Translations under genes and position numbers: made by a program
In this document: piece by piece, positions 27,682 through 39,292 of the stretch
Layout: the number at the start of each line of letters is the position of its first letter
Position numbering within the stretch: the stretch's first letter is position 1
The notes under the pieces: generated by a model
Seen by the model: only the letters and a program-made list of their open reading frames with translations
Databases searched by the model: none
What the model was told of the DNA's origin: nothing
Assembly: GCA_036583965.1 (NCBI GenBank)
Contig: JAZBQD010000017.1
Span: 21,486,385 to 21,550,384 of the forward strand
Source of the DNA: Prunella strophiata
Taxonomy: Eukaryota; Chordata; Aves; Passeriformes; Prunellidae
DNA length: 64,000 nt
Direction: 5' to 3'

Positions 27682-28191
27682 TGTTTAACCACAGTTGGCA
27701 ATCAAGCACTACCCAGCCACTCGCTCCCCTCTTGTGGGATGGGGGAGACAATCAGAAGAGTAAAAATGAGAAAACTGTAGATTCAGATAAAGACAGCTGA
27801 ATAAAGAGAAAAGAAAGAAAATTATTATGATGATGATAATTAATAATAATAATAATAATAAAGAATATACAAAACAAGTGAGGCACAATACAGTTGCTTA
27901 CCACTTGCTCACTGATTCCAAGGCAATCCCTGAGCATGAGCCTCCAGCCCACTTTCTCCACAGGTATATCCTCAGTATGATGCATAAGGTCTGGAAATAT
28001 CCTTTTGGCTGGTTTATGTGTTGCCCCCCAACTTCTTGTGCCATTCAGCTCTCTTCCTGGCAGGGCATGAGAAACTTACTTTAGCAACAAAAAAAATCAG
28101 TGCATTTTCAACATCCTCATACTAAATTCAAAACACAGTACTATACTACTTACTAGAAAGAAAATAAACTATCCCAGCCAAAGCCAGAACA
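27682..28191 (-). mobile_element. Solitary ERVL-type LTR
   Basis: About 510 bases, starting TG and ending CA on the + strand. It matches an abundant avian endogenous-retrovirus LTR type in reverse orientation; the 3' end of the LTR is at the low coordinate. An AAT/ATG microsatellite (about 27824-27861) has expanded inside it. No internal retroviral region flanks either side, so it appears to be a solo LTR left by recombination. I saw no clean target-site duplication. It resembles the LTR at 38724-39292. Confidence 0.72.
27824..27861 (+). repeat. (AAT)n / (ATG)n microsatellite inside the LTR
   Basis: Runs of ATTATTATGATGATGATAAT followed by repeated AAT units. Confidence 0.85.
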
Positions 28192-28960
28192 TAAATCATT
28201 TAGACTTGTTAGAAGTGAAAATCCAGCTGAAGTGAAAGCTATGAATTCAGAGCAAATACTGTATTACTGTATCACACACAGAAGACTGATGGTTTCTTTT
28301 GATCTTGGAAGCTGGCTGTACACAGCTGTGAACTTACACAGCTGTCAGCTACTTTACAAAGCTAAAACAGAAGCATAAAGAATGGGTGTAAAACTGAGCT
28401 CTGTACTTAAGAGATACAGTCTTTGCAATCATAAGGAATGAGAGATGGGTAGAAATCCATGGTTTTCCACTTCGCCTGCTCCATTGTGGCTGGCTAATAG
28501 GGATTTGGATAGAATTTTGGCAATGTGGTGCCCAGCATTCTCCTCAGGATCTCAGTGAAACACTGTATATATTGTTTGCTGTACTTCCTACATTAATTTA
28601 TGCAAGTCAAGGTTTGGGTCTAGGTGACATAATCCAAAAAACTTTTAGGTCCAAACACTGTACAAGTCAGGCTGGTTGTTTCAAGGCCACTTGTCACCTG
28701 CTCTTGGTGGTACAGCTCTTACACAGATTGAAACATTTAAGCCTCAAGTGGCTTTAGAACATCCCACACTCCCTAAATAAGCTATTGACATTAATAGTCC
28801 TCTGCCATTGAGATGAACAGAAGTGGTGCTTCTGCTGATTCATAAAGAATGCTGTGTTGGTGTTCTCTGCATGGGCATGAGGCAGTACCTCTTCTGATAA
28901 CACTTATGTAGCAGACAGAATTCTGGATCGTTAAAACCGAAAGGCAGTCTGTGGATTTAA

Positions 28961-29050
28961 AATCACAGAATGGCTTGAGTAGGAAAGGGACCTTAGAAAT
29001 CATCCAGTTCTGGGCTGAAACTCTGCCATGAGTAGGGACACCCCTTGCTT
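28961..29050 (-). mobile_element. CR1 LINE 3'-end fragment
   Basis: Reads like the reverse complement of the avian CR1 3' terminus: the TCACAGAATGG motif, then GGGACCTTAGAAATCATCCAG, then a GGGACACCCC-like end. Short and diverged. Confidence 0.75.
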
Positions 29051-31049
29051 TGGGAAAATGGCACATACAGTCTTGTAAAAGTGGCAGTTAGTGGTTAATT
29101 CTGTGTGTTGAAGTCTCATGATAAGTAAATACCAGCAAAATTAAACTAAATTAAAGGCAGCATCATGACAGCATCATTTTCTCTTTATGCTGTTGAAAAT
29201 TCACTGTTGGACAGACCTGCCTGTTACTTCCAACTTGAGTCATAATTCATTAAGCATTTTTCACAATGAAAGTTTTGTGGTTTTTTTTTTCCCAGCCCTT
29301 ATATTTTACTTTAAAATTTTCTTCTGGAATTCTCATTTACAAAAACTGTGAAGCAAATCCTTCACATGTTGCTTCCTTCCCTTCAGTGACCATTGAACAA
29401 ATCAAGATTTCCCTCTACATCCCTGTTCTGTGTTTTATCTGCAGTCCACTACAGAGCTGTTCCACCAATCCAGGTGAAAATCAGCCCTCTCCTGAATAAC
29501 TTCACTAGTTCTTTTATTATACAGGTATTTTTAGCATGTTTAGACTACGGAGTGTAGACTCAAGTGAGAAGAAACTGAACATGGATGGTCTGAATAAGAA
29601 GGCGTATGTGACACTTCCAGTGAAACACTGTGTCACATGCAAACTGTGTCACCTCAAATCATCTCCGTTTTCTTGGGCTCCCACTTCCAGTTAGGGCATT
29701 TGCATTTACCCCAGGTGAATTGCAGCAATCTATCACAACCACTTTGAATTACTATTTGGTATTTGTAGAGGGCTGTTGTTGCTGGGTTGTTTTGTTTGGG
29801 AAGGGTTTTCTTTGAGGTTTGAGGGGGTTTTTTGTTTGGTTTTGGTTGGGGATTTTTTTTGTTATTTTTCTTCCCCAAACACCATTAATAGTAAAAAAAA
29901 AGTCTCAGTCAGGACACCTGACTTGCTGGTGACAGTCTATACAGAGACAGAATTCTCTGCTTTAGGGTTTTATAGCATAATTTTCCCTCCCTGCCCCTTG
30001 CCTTCCACTGCAGTGGCCACAGACACAAGAATAACCTCAGCAAGTTATACACAGCTTTCCTACTCTCCAAAGGTATTATCTGCACTCTTGATATTTTGCT
30101 GCAGATGTGTACAAGTCCTGTCCTCGCCAGCAATTGTACCTTCTCTTCATACTGCTTTGAATTGTTTAAAACCTGTCAGGTGTTGAGTGCTCTGTTCCAT
30201 TTCTGAGTCCAGGGCCAGCAGATACTTGGGAAATGAATGCAGCTACAGCATGCCTGAGCTGGAATTTTTTGTGACCTACTTCTGTCTCTGAATTCCTCAG
30301 GCTGGAAATATGCAGAATTCAACTTTGAAATGTATTTCTTATGGCACTAGAACAAATGCAGTGATTGGATGCCATATACTCAGTGAAGTCATTCTACAGT
30401 GATGATGGGGATTAAACTGACATGTCTCTACTCACTGCTTCATTTTAGGCATCCTGGTTTCAAGATATTGTGAATTCTAGCACCTATAAAGGAGATTGGT
30501 AAGTAATAAGATCTGCAGAAAAAAACCCCCGTGCTTCCCCTGTGTGGTCAGTTATGTTCGCCATGAGATCCAGTCTGTAATTCCACAAACTCCAATTCTG
30601 ACAATTATTAAATTATTTTTCCATCTGAAAAAGATGTGGAAAATAATTTTTGTCTTTGTACCCTTTCTATTCCACAAATGCTGACACACGCTATGTATCG
30701 TTTGCAACACTAAATTTAAATATTGTTTTCCAAGATAAGCCATTAATATATTGGTATTTAAAAGCCACGTGAATTTGAAGGAAAAAAAAAAACCATGCAA
30801 CTGTCAAATAATACAACTTTAAAATACACAAAACCTTTCTCAGTGCCCTTTATTAGGTGGACTGACTGAGAGCAATCTTAATATGTAATGATGGTACTCA
30901 CAAACTGCAGCTGTGTTCACTGCCTTTAACATGCACTGTTTCTCAAGGAGATGCACCAGAGGAGATTGCTTTACAGACTAACTGAGAGACTAAAACCACT
31001 ATAGAAATCTAAGCGAATAGTATGGAGTAAATTTCAGTATTTTTTCATT

Positions 31050-31178
31050 AAGTTTTAACCTATTTTTCAATTTTAAAAAATGAGGCTGTGGCAATGCCAA
31101 ATAAATATTTCTTAACATTACTTCCTAAAAGATCACATTTGATTGTTCTTTGATTCAAATCCTGCTAGAGCACTGTCC
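31050..31178. repeat. Diverged duplicated block, left copy
   Basis: Shares an ordered series of matches with 33380-33510: TTAAGTTTTAACCT-like, GCTGTGGCAATGCCAAATAAA-like and a TCAAA...GCTAGAGC-like end, with indels between them. Low-copy repeat or ancient local duplication; family unknown. Confidence 0.55.
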
Positions 31179-32419
31179 TGCAGAAAGAGATGTTTATACC
31201 CTTTTGGTGGGTTCAGACCCCTGTGTCCCAGAAGAAAAGGGCAATGCATATTGTTCAAAAAAAATGGCAACGACAAGGTGTAGGATGACCATGTTTCATG
31301 CAGTGGTCAGATCATGAATGTGCCCTGCACACTTCATGCCTGCACAGAGACAATTAATACATTGTACCTGGTTTGTCCACATCCACCCTGTGCACACACC
31401 ATGCACTAACACCCCTCTCCTTCCTGACAGCCCACATCTGTCTTGCTAAAAGCAGGTGGCAGCAGCTGACAGAAGAAACTTCTGCCCGTGTTGGCTGAAG
31501 CATAGATTTAAGCAGTGACAACCTGGACAACAGGACAACTCCCAAGGTAATGGCAGCGCTTGACACTACTTCGGTGGTAGGGATTGCAATAAAAATTCAT
31601 TCAATAGAAAGACAAGTGTGTGCAAGTAATGGAGATTTAAAATAAAAACACTGTGCAAAGAAAGAAAAAAACAGGAAATCCATTATCAAGCTAACAAGAT
31701 GAGAACATTTTGTTGCTAAGCAACAAAATATCTAAGTAATTATTTGCAAATGGATTACCTCTTAGAAAGCTACACTTGCCTCTGTATCAGTCAGTTTGAT
31801 GATAATCTGGAGATAACCCTCAAAAAACCTGTCTTTAGCACAGGACAAGTATTGCATCAAAAACTTCCTTCATAACCGACACACCTCATTTACATAACCT
31901 TGTTTTTCAGCTGAGGAGCTTGTTGAGTCATGTTTGTGAGGAGCTGCCAAGTCGCTGAGCTGGTCCCAGAGAGCTGCAGTCACACTTCCAAAAGCTGCTT
32001 GCTCCTGCTGATGCCACACAGTTGTGCTGTTTGCATTTTCTGCAGTCCTCTGCGCAGTGCATTCATTCTGACAGAATGAGAGCAAAGACAGAAGAAACAA
32101 AACTCCTCGTCTTTCAAAAGCCTGAATAGACAGTAACTTTTTACTCTGTGCCACCCTGATTCCTTCTGAAGCTTCTCCATAACTCTTAACTCTTCCAAGT
32201 TTTCAAGTATGGTACTTGCAGTTCTCCCCTGGGTAAACCACTGTGTTGCACTGGGTCTTAGCATTCCCTCTTCCATATTTCATTGCCAGCTGGATATGTT
32301 ATTGGAGCAGAAAAATTTAAAAAGACACCATCACAGATAATATACTGAATAGATACCTTCAGTTCTTTGTCCTGATACATTGCTGCTGTATGAAGAGTGC
32401 ACAAAACATGACACGTGAA

Positions 32420-33365
32420 ATTCACAGGGTGACTGAATGGTTGAGGCTGGCAGGGACCTATGGGTGCCACCTGGTCCAACCACTGCTCCAGCAAGACCAC
32501 CAAGAGCTGGTAGTGCAGATCACTCCCATACAGCTTTTCAGTATCTCCCAGGATGGAGACACTGCCATCTCTCTGGGCAGCCTGTGCCAGTGCTCGGTCA
32601 CCCTCACAAGGAATTGGAGTTTCCTGATGTTCAGAGGGAGCCTCCTGTGTTTCAGTGTGTGTCCATCCCCTCTGGTGCTGTCACTGGGCACCCCTGGTAG
32701 GAGCTGGGATCCATCCTCCTTGCAGCCTCCCTGCAGGAGTTTATGTACATTGCTGAGATCCCCTGAGCCTTTTCTTCTCCGGGATGAGCTGCTCCGGTCC
32801 CTCTATGGCCTTGGTGACTGGACTCTGTTGTGTCCGTGTCTGTCCTGCCCTGGGGAGCCCAGTGCTGGGCCCGGCACTCCTCTGTGGCCTCCCCAGCGCC
32901 AAGGGGCAGAATCACCTCCCCTGCTGCCAACACTTCTCGTGGTGCAGCGCACACACCACTGGCCTTGTCACAGTGGTGTCACAGCCACACATCGCTGGCT
33001 TATGTTCAGATAGCAGTGAACTATCTGTGGACACTCCTCGGTGTCCAGCAGGAGCCCGAGGGCCTCTCCTGACAAAGCTTCCCAGGGGGCATTCCCTGCC
33101 CCTGCTGGTGCCTGGGGTTGTTCCCAGCTGCAGGACTTGGTTCTTCCCAAGCCCAACTGCGTGAGGCTCCCGCCAGCCCCTTTCTCCAGCCGGGCCGGGT
33201 CCCTCTGGGGGCACCGGGCCCCCGCGGTGTGTGAGCGCCCTCACAGCTCGGTGCCACCAGCCAGGGTGCCCCGCGGCTGTGCCACCATCGCTGAGGGCGC
33301 CTGCCCCTGCTCCACAGCCTCAGTGAAGGTGTGACACAGGACTGGACCCAGTACTGACACCGTCG
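32420..33365 (-). mobile_element. CR1 LINE, about 950-base 3' portion
   Basis: The longest CR1 piece of the window. In reverse orientation it follows the avian CR1 3' region from the terminal CACAG...GACTGAATGG motif through the 3' UTR into the reverse-transcriptase end, including the GATCCCCTGAGCC and GGACTGGACCCAGTACTGAC blocks. The frame is broken by many changes; the element is 5'-truncated, as most CR1 copies are. Its GC content explains the cluster of open frames on both strands here. Confidence 0.85.
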
Positions 33366-33379
33366 TTTTTCCCTTAAGC

Positions 33380-33510
33380 TTTAGCCTGTTCTGGAATAAC
33401 ATGTAATTCTTCTCATGTAATTGTACAGGAAGCTGTGGTAATACCAAATAAACATTTCCCGGCATTTCTTAGATAGAGCGTTCTTTAAATCAAACACGGC
33501 TAGAGCTCAG
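33380..33510. repeat. Diverged duplicated block, right copy
   Basis: Partner of 31050-31178. It sits between the end of the CR1 copy and the SRP19 CpG island and contains a CCAAATAAACATTT core where the left copy has CCAAATAAATATTT. Confidence 0.55.
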
Positions 33511-34000
33511 TGAGTGAAGGGCACCATACGGCGGCTTGGCGCCCTCCGAACACACTTTGCGTCGCCCGCCGCCACCCTCTGGGCTCGTGTTTCACTGGCG
33601 CCTGCAGCCCATTGTTCACGGGTGTGTGTCACAGCGCTTCCGCACAGCCCCAGACCTCCCCTTCCTGCCGCCATTCCCGCCCCCGCTCCCTCAGCCTGGC
33701 GGAAGTCGCGCCAGCGGCCGCGGCGGCGACGTAGCGCCTTCTCACAGGCTGTGGCTTTTGACAGATAACCCCGTTGACCAATAGAATCTCGCACCGGGCC
33801 GCTGGGGGCGGGCCCTCCCCGCCGCCGTGGCGCGGGGCGGGGCGGGGGAGGTGCCGCTGTCATGGCCGCCGCCGCCGGCGCCGCGTCCCCCGCGGACAAG
33901 GAGAGGTACCGTGAGCGCGGCTTGTCCGGGGTTGGGTCTCTCTGGGCTCGTTTGCTTACGTGCCATTGAGGGCTCGCGAAAAAGAGTGCGCGAGCGGAGC
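33500..34000 (+). promoter_or_regulatory. SRP19: CpG island and SRP19 promoter
   Basis: A CpG-dense stretch around the first SRP19 exon. A CCAAT box lies at 33778-33782, about 80 bases upstream of the ATG. GC boxes follow at about 33804-33813 and 33831-33848 (GGGGCGGGGC type). No TATA box, typical of a housekeeping promoter with dispersed starts. Confidence 0.8.
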
Positions 34001-37000
34001 CAGGGGTGGTGATTTAAATCCCTGTGGAGCGAGGGGTGATGGTGTTTGAAATTAAATCCCTGTGGGACAAGGGGTGGCGGTGACACTTGTGTGGTTGGGA
34101 AGTCAGCAAGGAAACTGGAATTCCCGAGCAGAACCCAGGCCTAGTCGGCTCATAAAGATGGCTGTAGCAAAGACACTACTGGACAAGAGAAGAGAAAACA
34201 ATAGGAGTTGAGGTGATTTGGGCTGGTTTTTAGAGGCAGCCAGGAACGTGATCCTTGTCACTCTCTTTTCATTCAGCTAACTGGAATCTGTTTGCACCAT
34301 ATGTTTTACTCATTTTTCCTATTTTCTTACGCTCTCATAGATCCTTATTCAAGTCAATGCGGGCCTTCTTCCACATCCCCTTGGTCTCAGCTAGTTGTTT
34401 TTTTTAAATTGTCTAATTAGTATAATTGCGGTTCTGCCACGCTGATCCCGTGTATGTGCTTGTCAGGGGTAAATCTATTGAGAAATCTTTAAGCAAGTTT
34501 CTAAGAGCGCAGTGTTTCAGTAGCTTTTATAAATGTACCCAAATCTGGGGTGATCTGTAGTGTAATAAAACCTTTTCAGGAAATGTTAATTCTTTTCAGG
34601 GAAATATATGTGTTCCATGTTTCAAGATTGCAAGAAATAGGTCAGAAGGTTCTGTTTCAGCCTCGTGGTTTTGGTTTGGTGTTGTTTTGGTTTTTTTCCG
34701 CAGAGTGGGTTGTGCCATCCCTTGTGTGCATAGTGCCCCAAAAAATGGTGTCATGCAGTGTCCATGATAACTCAAAGTGGGATTTTGCAGCATCTTACTA
34801 AGCAGTCTAGGGAAAACAAATGGTTGTTCTAAGCTGCTGTGGGAACTTCTGCGTTGTAGCCATGACATTTATTTTCTGTTTTACTAGGAAAATACTGCAT
34901 AAGCATTAAGGAGTTGATACAGCTTGCTTAAACTCACTGTTTTCTCTTTTTAGATTCATCTGCATTTATCCAGCTTATTTGAATAACAAGAAGACAATAG
35001 CAGAAGGAAGAAGGATACCCATAGACAAGGTAATTTCATGGGTGGCAAGGAAATAGGATATTTTGTTTTGCAGTGCAGCAGTGTGTAGAGTGCTGGAAAA
35101 TATATCTCTGATCTTTCCATTCCCCCATGGTGTGGAAATAACAGTATATTTGAAGGCAAATAGTGCCAGCACATGAATTTAGTAGGAGAGCACTGAGCTG
35201 AAGTGTTTGCTTCCATAGGAGCAGCACCTTGAGCAAGCAGGTGAAGTGATGAGGAGCTGAATGCACTCAGCTGCCTACACAGGTGGTTTGCAGAATTTGA
35301 AAGCAATGCAGAAAAGAGTAGGTAGCTAATGATTATGTTCTGGTGACTGACTATATGAGCCTATACTCTGTGTCCTGTGCATGGGACACACAGGCATGGT
35401 TATTGCTGCCAGTTATTGCTGCTTTGGATCTGTCCAGAAATAGTTTTTTGTCATCTCACTCATTTGTAATAATTTTAGCAAGCAGTTCTGGGAATATAAA
35501 GGGCTTTCCTTACTGCTTAGGGTTTGGGGGTTTTTTTGAAAAATAAAATATTTTTTGAGTATGCAAGTTACCTATCAAAGGTCTACCTATGGGAAGAATC
35601 TGCTGCCCTGTGTATAGAAATTTTGTGGGTTTTTTTCTTCCCTCAGTCTTTACTCTTAAGTTTGCTGTTGCTGGTTCACAGTTTTTGGTATCTCTGTACA
35701 TACAAAAACTGTTAGTTTCAATTACTTTTTCTAAGCAGTTCTTTAACTCCCCTGTCCTAGTGAATTCTGTCTCATCTGTTTCCTGATGTCTTAGCTCAGC
35801 TTTTTTTTTAAATGTTTTCTAAAGCACAGCATCACTGACAAACTACTTCTCCACTAGATTTGTACCTTCTCTTACCCCATCAGCTTTTCCTAATTTCTCA
35901 GTATAGGGTGGGAAACTAGTAACTGGTTTTTTTATTGGCAGGTCATAGTTGAAAACTAATTAATTTTGACACATTGTTTCAACAGGCTGTTGAAAATCCC
36001 ACATCTACAGAAATCCAAGATGTATGTGCAGCAGTAGGATTCAATGTGTTACTAGAGGTAATTTTAAAAAAAGTCCCCACATACAAAAAACCTCCAAATT
36101 CATTATGTGTCTTTGTTCTCTCATCATATCTTTTTTTTATAAGTTGTGGTTCAGAAGTTTTGTTACTAGCTTTGCTTGCTTTATATGATAACTGACCATA
36201 ACCATGAAGTAAATGTTGGAAAACTAATGTAAGTCAGGAATATCTCAGATCTCTCAGACAATGTGACTTTTAAAGCTTATAAAAAAATTGTTTCTGTTTT
36301 ACCATCCTTGTTAGAAGACTTTCCTGGATGCTTAAAAGCATGTCAAAATAAAAGCTGTTTTTGCAAGCTGCAACTCTGCAAATTAAGCTTTTAAAAACAA
36401 ATGTTTTTAATGGAAGGTAATGACCTTTGCGATTAGTCTTGTATAGGAATCAGATTCTGATAATTGAAATCTTCATAGTCCTTTGGAGTTATGTTTCACC
36501 CAGACAGTGTTAGCTTTTTATTGCAGTACATGCTTGCTCTTTAAATAGTTTATTGGTTACTTTTTTTTCATTAGGGAATGAGTCTGGATTTCTAGACAAG
36601 TAACTTCACATGTCATTTCCTGAAGTAATTATTAATTTAGAGCAGTGTTGTTTTTTCTAAGAAGAATACAGGTCCTCATCCAGAGGTGCCCAAAAGCCTG
36701 GTACAAAATCACTTTGTTTTTCAGGAGTATCTGGACAGTGCACACCATCTGTACTGAGAAACCTGTGATGTTTCACCAAGAATGAAGGCTGTAATTAGCC
36801 AAAAGCAGTGATTGTGACCTGTCACTTGCTATCCCTAGGAGTCCAGAAGAGTTTGTAGCAGTGGAGATAAAACAAAAACCTGTGCCCCTGTGGTCCAGAC
36901 CACTGGGGACATAAAATTGTCCCTGTAACAGTTGACTCACAAAATTGCTCAGTGCCAGGAGTTGTTTTCAGCAGTGCCTCTAAAACAGCTGTGTCTTCCA

Positions 37001-38232
37001 ATGCACGTTGTAATACATTTCTCCTTTTGTATGACAGAAAAACAAGATGTATCCCAGAGAGTGGAACAGAGATGTGCAGTACAGAGGCAGAGTACGAATC
37101 CAGCTCAAACAAGATGATGGCAACCCATGTTTACCTCAGTTTCCAACACGTGAGTAGAGTGCCTGGGTTTAGGTACCTCACCAATTAATAAACCAGAAAG
37201 ACTTGATTTATTTTATGTTAACAGCCTGCTTAATTAGTTTTAACTATTATAAATCCTACAGTTTACCATTAAATCTCATTGCTTGTATAAGTCAACAAAA
37301 TTAAGTTGTGAGCATGGAGTAAAGTTTGTAAAATGCTGTTGCCTTTGATTCTGCTGCTTCTGCAGCAGTGTTATTGGAGGGGCTCGTTGAGAGCATTGTG
37401 TGATTGCTGCATTGAACAAAGCATCTGTTCAGTTTTGGTTTACTGCTTTGCTGACATTAAAAACAGTTTAGTTCTTAAATGGCTAAATTCCACCATTTTC
37501 TTAGGATACATACATCATCTGGGCATCAGACTGGATGCTAAATTGATAAAACACAGTACTGAGTTCAACTGAATTTTCCACTGGACATTTTCATAAATTA
37601 ACAATGAAGCAGCTGCCCTTAACTAATTAATACAAATTATTCATCTTGAATGACAGTTTAATCTTTTGCATTTTTTATGAAGTTGAATCCCTATGTAAAA
37701 GAGAAACAGTATATGTCTTAAGGAAAGAGCAAGAAGAGTGCTGGGTAGCATAAGAGTGCTGACAGAGGGAGATGATTTAAAACCAGAGTCCTGCTGGAGG
37801 GCAGCAGAGCCTTTCTGAAAATGCCTGTAGCTTTTGCCTGATCATTCTGTCCCCTGTGTTCTGGGCCAGTAGGAGGTAAAGTGAAGGAGTAGCAGGAAGC
37901 ATGTAGACACTTTGGAGATTGTCAGGTTATGTGGCTATTCCAGACTACTGTGACATTTATCAGTCCTGCATTTTTTTTTCTTTCCCCCAAGAATTTTTCA
38001 CAAGCTGCTTGCTGTAACAGGGGAAGGAAGCAGATCTCCCAGGCTTTATATCTGTTCTTAACATAGCAGGCATGCATGGATCTCTCCCTGTATTTTAGGT
38101 AAATCAGTGATGCTGTATGCTGCAGAAACCATTCCCAAACTGAAAACAAGAACTCAGAAGATGGGAGGTAGTGATCAAAGCCTTCAGCAAGGAGAGGGAG
38201 GCAAGAAAGGTAAAGGGAAGAAAAAGAAATAA
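33862..38232 (+). CDS. SRP19: SRP19, signal recognition particle 19 kDa protein
   Basis: Binds the tips of helices 6 and 8 of SRP RNA and primes SRP54 loading during SRP assembly, in the nucleus/nucleolus and then the cytoplasm. Exons: 33862-33905, 34954-35029, 35986-36057, 37038-37149 and 38099-38232, with phases that join exactly into 145 codons plus TAA. Human SRP19 has 144 residues. The start ATG follows GCTGTC and is followed by G, inside the CpG island; residues 1-15 form an Ala-rich leader. The core then shows the family blocks RFICIYPAYLNNKKTIAEGR, NPTSTEIQDVC, REWNRDVQYRGRVR and SVMLYAAETIPKLKTRTQK. The C-terminus is Lys/Gly-rich (GKKGKGKKKK), as in other vertebrates, and suits RNA contact. 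It lies about 13 kb downstream of the APC stop on the same strand and converges with REEP5. No defect seen. Confidence 0.96.
33906..34953 (+). other. SRP19: SRP19 intron 1
   Basis: A 1,048-base intron, CpG-rich at its start and AT-rich later, with a G/T-rich tract at about 34660-34700. Acceptor TTTTTAG. No repeat family recognised. Confidence 0.85.
35030..35985 (+). other. SRP19: SRP19 intron 2
   Basis: A 956-base AT-rich intron ending TTTCAACAG. Contains a short G/T tract near 35520. No element recognised. Confidence 0.85.
36058..37037 (+). other. SRP19: SRP19 intron 3
   Basis: A 980-base intron. About 36660-37000 is less AT-rich than the rest but not assignable to a repeat family by eye. 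Confidence 0.8.
37150..38098 (+). other. SRP19: SRP19 intron 4
   Basis: A 949-base intron with a GTGAGT donor and a TATTTTAG acceptor; nothing recognised inside. The four SRP19 introns are all close to 1 kb. Confidence 0.85.
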
Positions 38233-38407
38233 ATTAACATCTGGAGTTGCTGTTGCATCGTATAGTTGTACTTGCAGCAAGTACAGATGGACACCATGCA
38301 GCGACTTTGAAGTGAAGATACAAGCAAGAAATGAGAGGTGAAGCTGAGTAGAACTGCCTGCTTTTCTTGGAACTGGAATGCATGTAACTGCCTTGCATCT
38401 GTATAAC

Positions 38408-38413
38408 AATAAA
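38408..38413 (+). terminator. SRP19: SRP19 polyadenylation signal, first candidate
   Basis: AATAAA about 175 bases after the stop. Confidence 0.6.
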
Positions 38414-38480
38414 TCTCTTTTCACACACAACCTGCACGTCTGACATTAGCACCCACATTAAAAGTGGAAGAGCATAAGCA

Positions 38481-38486
38481 AATAAA
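38481..38486 (+). terminator. SRP19: SRP19 polyadenylation signal, second candidate
   Basis: AATAAA directly followed by a G/T-rich stretch (GTGGGTGGGAG, then a T run), a good downstream-element match. Confidence 0.55.
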
Positions 38487-38604
38487 GTGGGTGGGAGAAT
38501 TATTTTTTTCCAAAAGAAATATGCACCTTTTGAAATCTGGCTGCCTTAGTAAACCATTTATTTATGATAGTGAAGCAATTGTCTTAATTCTGTGCTGTGC
38601 TGTC

Positions 38605-38723
38605 TTAGGAAGAAATTCTTCACCATGAGGGTGGTGGAGGTACAGGTTGTACAGACAAGTTGTGGATGCCCCATTCCTGGAAGGGTCCAAGCCCAGACTG
38701 GAGGGGATTTTGAGCAATCTGAT
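38605..38723 (+). mobile_element. CR1 LINE 3' fragment, cut by the adjacent LTR
   Basis: Forward-oriented CR1 3' UTR sequence (GGAAGAAATTCTTCACCATG, then TGTGGATGCCCCATTCCTGG). It stops abruptly at the LTR boundary before the usual CR1 terminal repeats, so the LTR probably inserted into it or a deletion joined them. Confidence 0.78.
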
Positions 38724-39292
38724 TGTTTTGGCTTCACCCCAGCTGGCAACTAAGCACCATCCAGCCCCTCCCTCACTCCCCACCCTTAGTGAGATGCAGG
38801 GAAGGATAATCAGGAAAGAAAAATATTGTGGGTGTAGGTAATAGCAGGGTAATACTTTAAACTAAATAAAATTCAATAATGCAAGTGACAGTAATTATAA
38901 CAAAATATCATTACAATTTTTTTTTAATGAGAGGAAAAAAATCAAAACAAGTGATGCACAATACAATTATTCACCACATGCTGACTGATGCCCTGCCCAC
39001 CCACAGCAGTGATCAGCCCCTCCTGGCCAATTACCCCCTGTTTATATACTGGACATGGTAATCTGTGATATGGAATATCCCTTTGGCCAGCTTGGGTCAC
39101 CTGTCCTGGCTTCTTGCCACACCTCCTCACTGGTAGAGCGTGAGGCACTGGAAAGTCCTGGGTTTAAGACAAGACTGCTCAGGAGCAAGCAGAACACCAG
39201 TGTGTTAGCAGCATTATTCTCACACTGAATCCAAAATACAGCACTAAGCTGCTGGGAAGAAAATTCACTGGCTTGCAGCTGAAGTAAGGACA
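38724..39292 (-). mobile_element. ERVL-type 3' LTR
   Basis: About 570 bases of the same LTR type as at 27682-28191, in the same reverse orientation, with its 3' end at 38724. A decayed internal region with pol similarity lies on its 5' side (39293-40450), so this is the downstream LTR of a truncated provirus. No matching second LTR was found to the right. Confidence 0.72.

Larger units (their letters stand above)
28192..32419. other. Intergenic between APC and SRP19
   Basis: AT-rich DNA with one CR1 tail fragment (28961-29050), a G/T-rich tract (29780-29870) and the left copy of a duplicated block (31050-31178). The segment 31870-32400 has two overlapping minus-strand open frames of 94 and 98 codons next to the CR1 end; I do not recognise either product. 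Confidence 0.65.
38233..38500 (+). other. SRP19: SRP19 3' UTR
   Basis: Short UTR after the TAA, carrying two candidate poly(A) signals (38408-38413 and 38481-38486). The first would give a UTR of roughly 200 bases. Confidence 0.65.

Noticed and set aside
31140..31178. tRNA-like T-arm sequence (GATTCAAATCC)
   Set aside because: No acceptor, D or anticodon arms can be placed upstream, and it belongs to the duplicated block instead.
32390..33334. Numerous open frames on both strands, up to 207 codons
   Set aside because: They lie within a diverged CR1 copy whose GC content explains them; none is an intact CR1 protein.
33507..33899. 130-codon minus-strand open frame, and several plus-strand frames, in the SRP19 CpG island
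   Set aside because: High GC removes stops in all frames. The products are Ala/Pro/Arg-rich and unlike any protein, and they overlap the real SRP19 exon and promoter.
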